Both the position numbers and the translations under genes were made by a program. A stretch of DNA of 31,564 bases, taken from the NCBI GenBank assembly GCA_040400005.1, contig JBBARC010000044.1, forward strand, positions 1-31,564, written 5' to 3'. The stretch is from JBBARC01 sp040400005. Its GTDB lineage: Bacteria; Pseudomonadota; Alphaproteobacteria; Acetobacterales; Acetobacteraceae. This document shows, piece by piece, positions 16,599 to 23,591 of this stretch (positions are counted from its first letter, which is position 1; every line of letters starts with the position of its first letter). The notes below the pieces were generated by a model, which was not told where the DNA came from, made no database searches, and saw nothing but the letters and a program-made list of their open reading frames with translations.

Positions 16599-17319
16599 CG
16601 CAGGCATCCAGTATCCAGGTGGCGGGGGCGGCGTTGCGGGCGCGCAGCAAATTGACCTGCCAGCGGGCGCGGCCAACGGCGTGGGCGCCGAGATCGGTTA
16701 CGGGCGATGGGTGCGGGGTGATGCGCCAGTGGGTGGTGGCGGTGCGTGCGTTGAGACCAGACGCGGCGGCTGTTGGCCAGGACCCGGCATAACAGGGCCG
16801 ACGCAGCACCCAGGCCATAACCCCGGATGTTTCGGCTGCCAGCGACAGCCGCCGCGATGCGGTGGTGGAAAGCTGGGCAATTTCGCCGACTACCGCGCCA
16901 ACGCCTGTGTGGCGCAGGGATTCTTCCATCACCAGTAAAATTGCCGCATCGGATCCCACCCGCATGTGCAGCAGGCGTTGCGGTAGTAGCCCCGCCAGCG
17001 CCAGGCCGGGGGGGTAGATATCATCATGGCGGGTGCACCAAATAACCGGTGCGCCGAGGCGGGCGAAAATACCGGCGGCAAAGCCGGTGGCGGCGGCGGC
17101 GTAAGTGGCATCGGCGCCGCCGCCTTCAATTTCGTGCAGGGCGGCGCGGGCGAGGCCGCCATTGGGCAAATGGGTGTCGAGTGCGGGGATGCCAAACGGC
17201 AGGATGTTTTGGGCCGTGTGCAGCGGGGCACGGTGCAGCAGGCTGATGCGGGCGCGCAGATCGGCCAGCAAAAGGGCGGTGCTGGGGGCTGGTGGTGCGG
17301 GGGTTGGGAGGGGCTGCAT
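16522..17319 (-). CDS. imuA: ImuA, RecA-like mutasome protein
   Basis: ImuA is a RecA/SulA-related protein needed with ImuB and DnaE2 for SOS mutagenesis. The 265 residues include FGIPALDTHLPNGGLARAALHEI, a degenerate Walker-A-like region, APVIWCTRHDDIYPPGLALAGL, and RLLHMRVGSDAAILLVMEESLR, which is characteristic of alphaproteobacterial ImuA. It is the first gene of the imuA-imuB-dnaE2 cassette. The ATG at 17319-17317 directly touches the LexA box (17320-17334), which leaves no room for a separate ribosome binding site. Either the mRNA is leaderless or AAGTAAG inside the box serves as a weak one. No other ATG exists before the conserved region. Confidence 0.9.
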   Translation of the reverse strand: MQPLPTPAPPAPSTALLLADLRARISLLHRAPLHTAQNILPFGIPALDTHLPNGGLARAALHEIEGGGADATYAAAATGFAAGIFARLGAPVIWCTRHDDIYPPGLALAGLLPQRLLHMRVGSDAAILLVMEESLRHTGVGAVVGEIAQLSTTASRRLSLAAETSGVMAWVLRRPCYAGSWPTAAASGLNARTATTHWRITPHPSPVTDLGAHAVGRARWQVNLLRARNAAPATWILDACDATGCLALPALLANRSPAQTARNAA

Positions 17320-17354
17320 GTTCTTACTTTGTTCTCGTATTCAGGAAGCGTCAA
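17320..17354 (-). promoter_or_regulatory. LexA (SOS) box and promoter of imuA
   Basis: GTTC-TTACTTT-GTTC at 17320-17334 is an exact match to the alphaproteobacterial LexA consensus GTTC-N7-GTTC. On the minus strand a -35 TTGACG (17354-17349) is 17 bp from a poor -10 CAAAGT (17331-17326) lying inside the box. LexA would therefore cover the -10, the start site and the start codon. With this promoter the transcript would begin at or next to the imuA ATG. Confidence 0.88.
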
Positions 17355-17415
17355 GTGCTAGTTTGCCCCAGTTTGCCCCGGTTGTGGGGTGGCAAAAGCG
17401 CACCAGCAACAACCT

Positions 17416-17438
17416 AAGGGGGTGGCGCCCCCTTGACG
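17416..17438 (+). promoter_or_regulatory. Hairpin joined to a likely -35 element (TTGACG) for 17513
   Basis: AAGGGGG (17416-17422) pairs with CCCCCTT (17428-17434), and the right arm runs into TTGACG at 17433-17438. The same CCCCCTTGAC string precedes the TetR gene at 26995-27004. A -10 is not clear (CGGTAG at 17 bp spacing), so this is a weak call. Confidence 0.35.
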
Positions 17439-17512
17439 TGCAATCCCTGGCAATGCGGTAGTTTAGCCGCCCGGCAGTTTGTGCCGCGCGGTGGGGGAGA
17501 GCAGGATCAGGC

Positions 17513-17812
17513 ATGGAACAGGCCAATCATATGGCGCACGCCGTGCTGGGCGTTATTGCCGCCTTCGCAACCCTTGTGCTGGCCGGCATGGATTATTTCG
17601 AGCTTTTCGTGCGCATGGTGATGGGCACGGCAGGGCTGACCACCGACATGCAAACTTTGCTGCTGATTATTATCACCACCACCGCCCTGGTGGCGGCGCG
17701 GCGGTTGATGAAAGGTATTTTGCGCACGCTGACCACAGTGATGCTGTTGCTGGTGATGGCGCAGATTATGAGCGTGCTGGCGCGGCACGGTGCCGCAGGC
17801 ATCTATTCGTAA
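17513..17812 (+). CDS. Small membrane protein, unknown function
   Basis: The 99-residue protein is mostly hydrophobic, with likely helices at about 10-26, 47-62 and 73-90. A short basic stretch (AARRLMKG) lies before the third. No family is recognised. ATG at 17513 has AGGA six bases upstream. Its last six residues (AGIYS and stop) are encoded by the first unit of a 27-bp tandem repeat that continues into the protease gene downstream, so the two genes' border was shaped by repeat duplication. It is divergent from the imuA promoter and is probably co-transcribed with the protease. Confidence 0.7.
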   Translation: MEQANHMAHAVLGVIAAFATLVLAGMDYFELFVRMVMGTAGLTTDMQTLLLIIITTTALVAARRLMKGILRTLTTVMLLLVMAQIMSVLARHGAAGIYS

Positions 17813-17898
17813 GTTTATGCCGCAGGCATCTATTCGTAAGTTTATGCCGCAGGCATCTATTCGTAGGTTTATGCGGCAGGCGTTTATGAGTAAGTTTG
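17791..17898 (+). repeat. 27-bp tandem repeat spanning a gene boundary (3 near-identical units plus 1 diverged)
   Basis: Units at 17791-17817 and 17818-17844 are identical. The unit at 17845-17871 differs by one base (AGGTTTA for AAGTTTA), and 17872-17898 is a diverged fourth copy. Each unit encodes the stop region of the membrane protein in one frame (CATCTATTCGTAA) and, in the protease frame, the nine residues MPQASIRKF. Every unit junction creates an ATG (17817, 17844, 17871). Because 27 is a multiple of three, copy-number change would not shift the frame. Confidence 0.9.
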
Positions 17899-18806
17899 TG
17901 CTGCGTGCGGCTTTGGTTATGGCTTGCGCGGGGCCAAGTGGCGCCGCTTTGGGCTGCGAATGGTGGACGGCTGCCGATTTGCCGTTGAGTTTAGTGCACG
18001 ACAAATTGCTTGTTGATGTCAGCATCAACGGCATGCCGGCGCGGCTGGCGGTGGATACCGGGGCGGATGTCACCATGCTGACGCAGCCGGCGGCAAACCG
18101 GGTGGCGGTGCCGCGCGATTTTGATCATAGCATGGCGATGGAAGGTGTCGGCGGCACCACTAACCGTATTTATATTGGTCATGTTGGTAGGCTGGGCTTA
18201 GGCAAAATCAGTTTGCCGGATCGCCAGGTGGCGATTGCCGATTTGCGCGAAACTGATGGTCGCGGCGGTATGATTGATGGGCTGCTGGGGGTGGATGTTC
18301 TATCGGCCTATGAGGTGGAGATTGATATCCCCAATCGGCGGATGATGTTGTGGCAGGCCGCAGGTGGCAACCTGGCTGCCTGCGCAAGCCCTGATTGGGC
18401 GCCGGATTGGGCTGGCAGCCGGCAAACGATTGCGTTGACACAAGGTGCCGATCAGCGGATGCGGGTGCCGGTGCAGGTAAACCAGACCAATGTGATGCTT
18501 ATTCTGGATACCGGGTCGCCGGTGCTGGTGCTAACCGCGCGCGCTGCCGCCCGGGCTGCTGGCGGTATCGACGATGATGCCCCGATGGGCGTGGGGATGG
18601 CGGTGAATAACCGCAATTTCTCAGCGCATGCCTATCGGTTTTCCCGTGTAGCAATGGCCAATACGGTGGCCCGTGATGTGATCGTGCCAGTGGTGAGCAA
18701 TGGGGATTGGCTGGGCTATGATGGTTTGCTGGGCCTGACCCCGCTGTTGCAGGGCCGGCATTTTTGGATTTCGTATGCAACGGGGCGGTTGTTTTTGCAG
18801 CCTTGA
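17886..18806 (+). CDS. Secreted retropepsin-like aspartyl protease with two active-site lobes
   Basis: From ATG 17886 the 306-residue protein begins with a signal peptide (MSKFVLRAALVMACAGPSGAA). It has two DTG motifs, LAVDTGADVTML at about residue 57 and LILDTGSPVLVLT at about 208. Each is followed by a retropepsin-type hydrophobic-Gly signature (DGLLGVDVL, DGLLGLTPL). One chain thus carries both catalytic aspartates, as in pepsin, while most bacterial relatives have one lobe and dimerise. It probably acts in the periplasm; the substrate is unknown. The frame is open upstream through the tandem repeat, giving alternative starts at 17871, 17844, 17817 and a GTG at 17790, which would add copies of MPQASIRKF before the signal peptide. 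I prefer 17886 because it gives a clean signal peptide and has GGCAGG upstream. Confidence 0.82.
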   Translation: MSKFVLRAALVMACAGPSGAALGCEWWTAADLPLSLVHDKLLVDVSINGMPARLAVDTGADVTMLTQPAANRVAVPRDFDHSMAMEGVGGTTNRIYIGHVGRLGLGKISLPDRQVAIADLRETDGRGGMIDGLLGVDVLSAYEVEIDIPNRRMMLWQAAGGNLAACASPDWAPDWAGSRQTIALTQGADQRMRVPVQVNQTNVMLILDTGSPVLVLTARAAARAAGGIDDDAPMGVGMAVNNRNFSAHAYRFSRVAMANTVARDVIVPVVSNGDWLGYDGLLGLTPLLQGRHFWISYATGRLFLQP

Positions 18807-18834
18807 TTTCATGTGTGCAGGTGGGGCGCGGCGT

Positions 18835-20001
18835 TCAGGCCGGTGCCAACGGCGCGAGTATCAGCCAGCGCATGGCGAACGAGATTTCACGCGCAGCACC
18901 ACGGCCGGTGGCGGCCAGCGGCGATATGGCATCGGGGTGGATAAAGCGCAGGGTGTCGGTGCCATCGCCGCGGTACAGGCTTGCGGGCAATTGGCAGGTG
19001 AGGATTTCCGCCTGGCGGAGTTCGAAATCGGCGAGCACCGCATCGTTGATGATAACGGTCAAATGCTGGCGGTCGCACACTTCGGATGCCAAATAGGGGT
19101 TGAGGAAAAACATCAGTATCCAGCGCTGGTTTGGTGGCAGGTGGGGCGGGGTGAAGTGGCTTTCCTGGCCGGTCATCCAGCGTAAATTTTCTTCTGCCCG
19201 TGACCAGCCTGCGCCCAGATAAGGATCGGTATTGCCGGCACGGGTAAAATCGAATTTTTGGGTGTTGGGCGTGGCGTTGGGCGCGTCTGGGCCGGTGGGT
19301 AGCAAGGCGGCCTCGGGGCGCCACCAGTGATGCACCAGGTCGCGGTGCCAATGGATTTGGGTGACGAAATCGAGATGGCGCGGCACATCCTGATAGGCTT
19401 CGGGGAAGCGCCCGCCGGCAAAGCGGCGTTCTACCCAGGGGATGGGGATATCCTCTTCGTGGTTACGGCCGATCAACTCCGCGTAAGGGCGGCGGCAAAA
19501 TTCGGCGAGTTCGGCGATGCCCTGGCCTGCCGCAATTTGAATGGCGATTTCAGGAAATTGGTATTTCTGGCACCATAAAGTGGCCCAGCCATTGGTGAAT
19601 GTATTGAAAAAATTATGGATCTGCGGTGTGATCAGGGCTGCATCCGATTCGAGATGAGTAATTTTATCAAAACCGTGGGCGGCCCCGTACAACGCGCCAA
19701 AAGTATAGGACCGGTACCAGCCGGGAAAATCATAAATGTCGTGGCGCCCCGCTTGGGTGGGAAAATGGTATAACAGCGCGCCGGCGTTGCAGGTGATGGT
19801 TGATGGATCGGCATCATCTTGCCCATCGATGATGGTTAAATCCGCCCATGCAGGCAGCACGGGCGAACCATCATCGACGATGAGAATTTGGTCGGGTTTC
19901 AGCGGGGAGTGTTGTAACCTATCAAGCCAGGCGCGGTAGCGGCGTTGCCAAATGTTTTTACTGGTGGAAAAACCCGTGCAATAAACAAGGGTTTTTGCCA
20001 T
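18835..20001 (-). CDS. Glycosyltransferase-like protein (GT-A-like N-terminus, beta-rich C-terminus)
   Basis: The 388-residue protein starts MAKTLVYCTGFSTSKNIWQ and contains QILIVDDGSP, the nucleotide-sugar strand pattern of GT-A folds. ITHLESDAAL may be the acidic metal-binding site (ESD in place of DxD). The C-terminal 100 residues (from about LTVIINDAVLADFEL) look like a beta-sandwich with RFIHPDAISPLAATG, a module seen at the end of other alphaproteobacterial glycosyltransferase-type proteins. No signal peptide or membrane segment is visible. ATG at 20001 is 14 bp after the nitronate monooxygenase stop, so it is probably the third gene of that operon. The acceptor, donor and even the activity are unproven. 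Confidence 0.65.
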   Translation of the reverse strand: MAKTLVYCTGFSTSKNIWQRRYRAWLDRLQHSPLKPDQILIVDDGSPVLPAWADLTIIDGQDDADPSTITCNAGALLYHFPTQAGRHDIYDFPGWYRSYTFGALYGAAHGFDKITHLESDAALITPQIHNFFNTFTNGWATLWCQKYQFPEIAIQIAAGQGIAELAEFCRRPYAELIGRNHEEDIPIPWVERRFAGGRFPEAYQDVPRHLDFVTQIHWHRDLVHHWWRPEAALLPTGPDAPNATPNTQKFDFTRAGNTDPYLGAGWSRAEENLRWMTGQESHFTPPHLPPNQRWILMFFLNPYLASEVCDRQHLTVIINDAVLADFELRQAEILTCQLPASLYRGDGTDTLRFIHPDAISPLAATGRGAAREISFAMRWLILAPLAPA

Positions 20002-20015
20002 CGTTAAAACCCGGG

Positions 20016-20972
20016 CTAAGCCGCGAGAACGCGCAGCCGTGCCACCTGGTATTCCGCCTGCCACTGGGCCACGCGCTGGGCAGTTGGCACCACATCACGA
20101 ATGCTGCCAACACCCTGGCCCGCACCCCAGATATCGCGCCAGGCTTTGGCGTTGCCGCTGCTGAAATTCATCGCGGTTTTATCCGATTGCAGCAGATTAT
20201 CAGGGTCGAGCCCGGCAGCGGTAATTGATCCGCGCAGGTAGTTGCCGTGCACACCGGTAAACAGATTGGTATAAACAATATCGGACGCGGTTGAATTGAC
20301 CACTTCCTGCTTATACGCGCCTACGGCGTTGGCTTCGGTGGTGGCGATAAAAGCAGACCCTATGTAGGCGACATCCGCACCTGCCGCTTGGGCGGCCAGA
20401 ATGCCGGCACCGGTTGCGATAGAGCCTGATAATGCCAGGGGGCCATCAAAAAATTCGCGAATTTCGGCGATCAGTGAAAACGGCGATAGCGTGCCGGCAT
20501 GGCCGCCAGCCCCGGTTGCCACCGCAATTAAGCCGTCGGCGCCTTTTTCAAGCGCTTTGTGGGCAAAGGCAATGTTGATGACATCGTGCAGCACGATGCC
20601 GCCATAGGAATGGATGGCATCGTTGACATCGCGCCGGGCGCCGAGGGACGTGATGACCACAGGCACTTTGTATTTTATGCACATTTCCACATCGTGGTCT
20701 AAACGATCGTTGGTTTTGTGCACAATCTGGTTTACCGCAAACGGTGCCGAAGGGGCCGCGGGGTTGGCTTCATCGTAGGCGGCAAGTGTGGTGGTGATAC
20801 GAACAAGCCATTCTTCCAGCGCTTCTATCGGCCGTGCGTTCAGGGCGGGAAACGATCCAACAATACCGGCCTGGCATTGTGCGATCACCAGATCGGGGTT
20901 GGAGACAATAAATAACGGCGCGCCGATCACCGGCAGGCGTAAACGATTGGCGAGGAATGCGGGAAGGCTCAT
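20016..20972 (-). CDS. Nitronate monooxygenase (2-nitropropane dioxygenase family)
   Basis: This FMN-dependent TIM-barrel enzyme oxidises alkyl nitronates such as propionate-3-nitronate to carbonyl compounds and nitrite. The 318 residues show PVIGAPLFIVSNPDLV at the start, GIVGSFPALNARP, VPVVITSLGARRDV, then ADGLIAVATGAGGHAGTLSPF and ALSGSIATGAGILAAQAAGADVAYIGSAF, the phosphate-binding part of the barrel. ATG at 20972 matches the family N-terminus; the longer frame to 21053 reads back into the upstream gene's 3' end. Only 4 bases separate it from the upstream enoyl-CoA hydratase stop. That pairing is common in alphaproteobacteria and suggests a fatty-acid or nitro-acid breakdown role. Confidence 0.92.
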   Translation of the reverse strand: MSLPAFLANRLRLPVIGAPLFIVSNPDLVIAQCQAGIVGSFPALNARPIEALEEWLVRITTTLAAYDEANPAAPSAPFAVNQIVHKTNDRLDHDVEMCIKYKVPVVITSLGARRDVNDAIHSYGGIVLHDVINIAFAHKALEKGADGLIAVATGAGGHAGTLSPFSLIAEIREFFDGPLALSGSIATGAGILAAQAAGADVAYIGSAFIATTEANAVGAYKQEVVNSTASDIVYTNLFTGVHGNYLRGSITAAGLDPDNLLQSDKTAMNFSSGNAKAWRDIWGAGQGVGSIRDVVPTAQRVAQWQAEYQVARLRVLAA

Positions 20973-20976
20973 GTGA

Positions 20977-21735
20977 TCAGGCCGCTTTCGATTTATTGGC
21001 AAAGAAGGCGGCAACTGTCGCCTGTAATTCCGGCGTGCGCAACTGGGCGGCAAAGGCGGCGCCTTCTTCGGCCATGCGGCCGAGCACGGTGTTGGTTTCC
21101 GACTTCATCAGGCGCTTGCAGGCGCGCAGCGCACCGGCGGGCTTGGCAAGCAGGGTGGTGGCCAGCGCCTCGGCGGCGGTCACCGCACCGCCCACCGGCG
21201 CCACTTCGCTAATAATGCCGTGGCTGAGGGCCTCGGCGGCGTTCATTTTTTCGCCCAGCATAAACAGGCGGGCCGCCCTTTTGTAGCCGATGCTGGCCGG
21301 CACCAGCAGCGAGCTTGCAGCTTCTGGCACCAGGGCCAGATCGACAAAAGGCATGTGCAGTTCGGCGGTTTCCTCGGCGACGACAAAATCGCAGTGCAAC
21401 AGCATGGTGGTGCCTACCCCAACGGCGCGGCCTTGCACGGCGGCGATCAGCACCGCCGGGTGGGTAGCGATGGCGCGCAAAAACCGCGATACCGGGGCAT
21501 CGTCGCCCGCGGGTGGGTTGCTGACAAAATCGACCAGATCGTTACCGGCGGTGAACAGCGCGCCGTTGCCGGCGAACATCACCACGCGCACGGTATCATC
21601 GGATGCTGCGGCTTCCAGCGCATCGGCCATAGTGGCATACATGGCGACGGTTAGCGCGTTGCGCTTGGCCGGGCGATTAAAAGTAATGCGCAGTATGGCA
21701 TCTTCTCGCGTGACCAAAATATCGTTATGGTTCAT
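20977..21735 (-). CDS. Enoyl-CoA hydratase/isomerase family protein, isomerase-like
   Basis: The 252-residue crotonase-fold protein has the acyl-CoA pocket AGNGALFTAGNDLVDF near residue 55-70 and the second oxyanion-hole strand QGRAVGVGTTMLLHCDF. PFVDLALVPEAASSLLVP follows; its VPEAASS segment resembles delta3-delta2-enoyl-CoA isomerases, which use one glutamate, more than classical hydratases with two. ATG at 21735 with a GGGGG purine tract upstream gives the expected N-terminus; the open frame to 22041 is not family-like. It is the first gene of a minus-strand operon with the monooxygenase and glycosyltransferase-like genes, divergent from the RibB-like gene. Isomerase activity is an inference. 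Confidence 0.9.
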   Translation of the reverse strand: MNHNDILVTREDAILRITFNRPAKRNALTVAMYATMADALEAAASDDTVRVVMFAGNGALFTAGNDLVDFVSNPPAGDDAPVSRFLRAIATHPAVLIAAVQGRAVGVGTTMLLHCDFVVAEETAELHMPFVDLALVPEAASSLLVPASIGYKRAARLFMLGEKMNAAEALSHGIISEVAPVGGAVTAAEALATTLLAKPAGALRACKRLMKSETNTVLGRMAEEGAAFAAQLRTPELQATVAAFFANKSKAA

Positions 21736-21945
21736 GGTGTTACCCCCGTAGCCGGATCTGTATGAACGGCGTTCAGGTAAAACTAGGCCACGGCTTGCCG
21801 TATAGGTCAAGCGCGCCTGTGCTGGCGGCACGGGTGCGCTGCTGGCCCTGCGCTTTAGGTATGGCCGGCGTTGCCCGCGCGTGGCTGGCAGGGGCGCCGG
21901 CCGGCCCCTATACCGGGCAGGTAATGCTGCAAGGATGCCCCCAAG
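21736..21945. promoter_or_regulatory. Divergent intergenic region, promoters not identified
   Basis: This 210-bp gap separates the crotonase operon from the RibB-like gene and must hold their promoters. I see no convincing -35/-10 pair. A small GC hairpin, GGGGC with GCCCC, lies near 21893-21910 in the leader of the RibB-like gene. Confidence 0.3.
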
Positions 21946-22551
21946 GTGAGTGACGCGACCGTGCTGGACCAGCCCCATGCCGCTTTTGCAACCGAAGCCC
22001 TGATGGCCGCCGAGGCCATTATTGTGGTCAGCCCCGCGCACGAGGGCAGCCGGGGACGCGGCTTCTTTTTGTTCGCCGCCGGCACGGCCACCGATAACGT
22101 GGTGAATTTGAGTGTCACCTGGGGCCGTGGGTTGACCTGTTTTTCGGTCTCAGCTGCGCGCGCCATGGCGCTGGGGCTGGTGCTTTCGGGGGAATACCGG
22201 GAAGGCTACCGGGGGCCGATTTTTTTACGATCAGTGGAGGCCGCCGAGTGTGACGGCACCGGTATATCGGCCGCCGACCGGGCGATGACCCTGCGCGCGG
22301 CGGGCAAGCCCGATGCCGGGGTGGGCAGTTTGAAATCGCCGGGCCACGTGATGCCGGTGCTGGTGGGGTTTCGCGGTGGCGAGACCAACGCGCCGGCGGA
22401 GCTGGCGCTGATTATGCTGCGGCGCCTGACCGGCGAGGAGGTTGCCGGCTGGACCGATATTTTGGATGACGACGGCGAAGTGGGGGATGCCGATTACTGC
22501 CGGGCGCTGGCATCGGAGCTGGGCGTGGTGTGTATTGATGCGGTGGTTTAA
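21946..22551 (+). CDS. RibB-like protein (3,4-dihydroxy-2-butanone 4-phosphate synthase fold) without catalytic residues
   Basis: The 201-residue protein lines up end to end with RibB, which makes the four-carbon riboflavin precursor from ribulose 5-phosphate. Shared landmarks are WGRGLTCFSV for the RHGSGIVCLCI strand, TGISAADRAMTLRAA (105-119) for TGVSAADR, SPGHVMPV for RPGHVFPL, and LDDDGEVG for NDDGTMA. The acidic loop DDEDRENEGD is replaced by SPAHEGSRGRGF (29-40), and GGHTEA is replaced by GGETNA (144-149). Both metal-binding positions, the loop glutamate and the histidine, are therefore absent, so it is probably not a synthase. It starts at GTG 21946 with AAGGA upstream; ATG 22003 would lose the first strand. 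It may bind a sugar phosphate or regulate. Confidence 0.75.
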   Translation: MSDATVLDQPHAAFATEALMAAEAIIVVSPAHEGSRGRGFFLFAAGTATDNVVNLSVTWGRGLTCFSVSAARAMALGLVLSGEYREGYRGPIFLRSVEAAECDGTGISAADRAMTLRAAGKPDAGVGSLKSPGHVMPVLVGFRGGETNAPAELALIMLRRLTGEEVAGWTDILDDDGEVGDADYCRALASELGVVCIDAVV

Positions 22552-22587
22552 CATACAATTTTAGGCACACATGTAGGGGGTTTGCGC

Positions 22588-23520
22588 ATGGCAGTGCTTG
22601 ATCAGGATGCGGCGCAGGTGATTGCCATGCTGGACGCGGCTGGCGGGTTTGCCATTGCCGGCATGACCCCCGGCGATATTCGCGCGCGCATGGCGGCGGC
22701 CCCGCGTATGCCTGGCCGCGCGGTGCACGAGGTTTGCGACCATCGCGTGGCGGTGAGTGGCGGCGAGAGTATTGGCGCGCGGGTGTATCGCCCGTCGGCC
22801 GCGCTTAATTTACCGGTGCTGGTGTGGTTTCATGGCGGCGGCATGGTGATTGGCGATTTACAAAGTGCCGATTGGGTGTGCCGGGAGTTGTGTGTGCAGG
22901 CAGGCCACGTGGTGGTCAGTGTCGATTACCGCCTGGCACCGGAACATAAATTTCCAACCGCTGTTGAAGATGCTAATGTGGCGGTGGTTTGGGTTGCTGA
23001 TAACGCGGCCATGTTGGGCGTGGATGCCAGCCGGTTGTCGGTGGGCGGTGATAGTGCTGGCGGCACGTGTGCCGCCGTTGCCTGCCTGATGGCGCAAGCC
23101 CGTGGCGGGCCGGCGATTTTGGCGCAGTTGCTGGTGTACCCTGGGGTTGATCGCGATCTCACCACCCCATCGGCGATTGAGTTTGCCGCGGGGCCGCTGC
23201 TGACGCGCGATGCCATGCTGTGGTTTCGCGGGCATTATCATAGTAGTGATACGGAGTTTGGCGATTGGCGGGCAACGCCGGCGCGCGCGGCATCGCATGA
23301 TGGGTTGCCACAGGCTTGTGTGTTGACGGCGGAGATTGACCCCATTCGTGATGCGGGTGAGGCGTATGGGGCGCTGTTGGCGCGGGCTGGGGTGATGGTG
23401 CGGGCTAAGCGATATGCGGGGGTTTTTCATGGGTTTTTTACGATTGGGCCGATGATTGGCAAGACGGTTGCGGCGGTTGCGGATGCGGCGCGGTTTTTGC
23501 GCGAGGTCGCGGCTTACTGA
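22588..23520 (+). CDS. Alpha/beta hydrolase, hormone-sensitive lipase (HSL) family esterase
   Basis: The 310-residue protein has the HSL oxyanion-hole motif HGGGMVIGDLQ at about 88-98, the nucleophile elbow GGDSAGG, the acid residue in TAEIDPIRDAGEAY and the histidine in GVFHGFF. The catalytic triad is complete. Family members hydrolyse short-chain acyl esters in the cytoplasm; no signal peptide is present. ATG at 22588 has AGGGGG about eight bases upstream and is preferred over the TTG at 22582. It follows the RibB-like gene by 36 bases on the same strand and may share its transcript. Confidence 0.92.
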   Translation: MAVLDQDAAQVIAMLDAAGGFAIAGMTPGDIRARMAAAPRMPGRAVHEVCDHRVAVSGGESIGARVYRPSAALNLPVLVWFHGGGMVIGDLQSADWVCRELCVQAGHVVVSVDYRLAPEHKFPTAVEDANVAVVWVADNAAMLGVDASRLSVGGDSAGGTCAAVACLMAQARGGPAILAQLLVYPGVDRDLTTPSAIEFAAGPLLTRDAMLWFRGHYHSSDTEFGDWRATPARAASHDGLPQACVLTAEIDPIRDAGEAYGALLARAGVMVRAKRYAGVFHGFFTIGPMIGKTVAAVADAARFLREVAAY

Positions 23521-23591
23521 CATATCGCGCAAAGCTACTCCTGTACTTTGACTGTCGTTGGGGGTGGATTGCAGGTCTAAGGTCATAGAGC

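Noticed and set aside
16599..16676. Upstream extension of imuB
   Set aside because: The extra 26 residues are proline-rich out-of-frame imuA sequence; ImuB proteins begin at MPRVASLYLPYWP.
17791..17898. CRISPR-like array
   Set aside because: The repeats are contiguous 27-bp units with no spacers and read as codons; this is a tandem duplication.
21736..22041. N-terminal extension of the crotonase-fold protein
   Set aside because: It runs through the divergent intergenic region and into the RibB-like gene, while ATG 21735 gives the normal family N-terminus.
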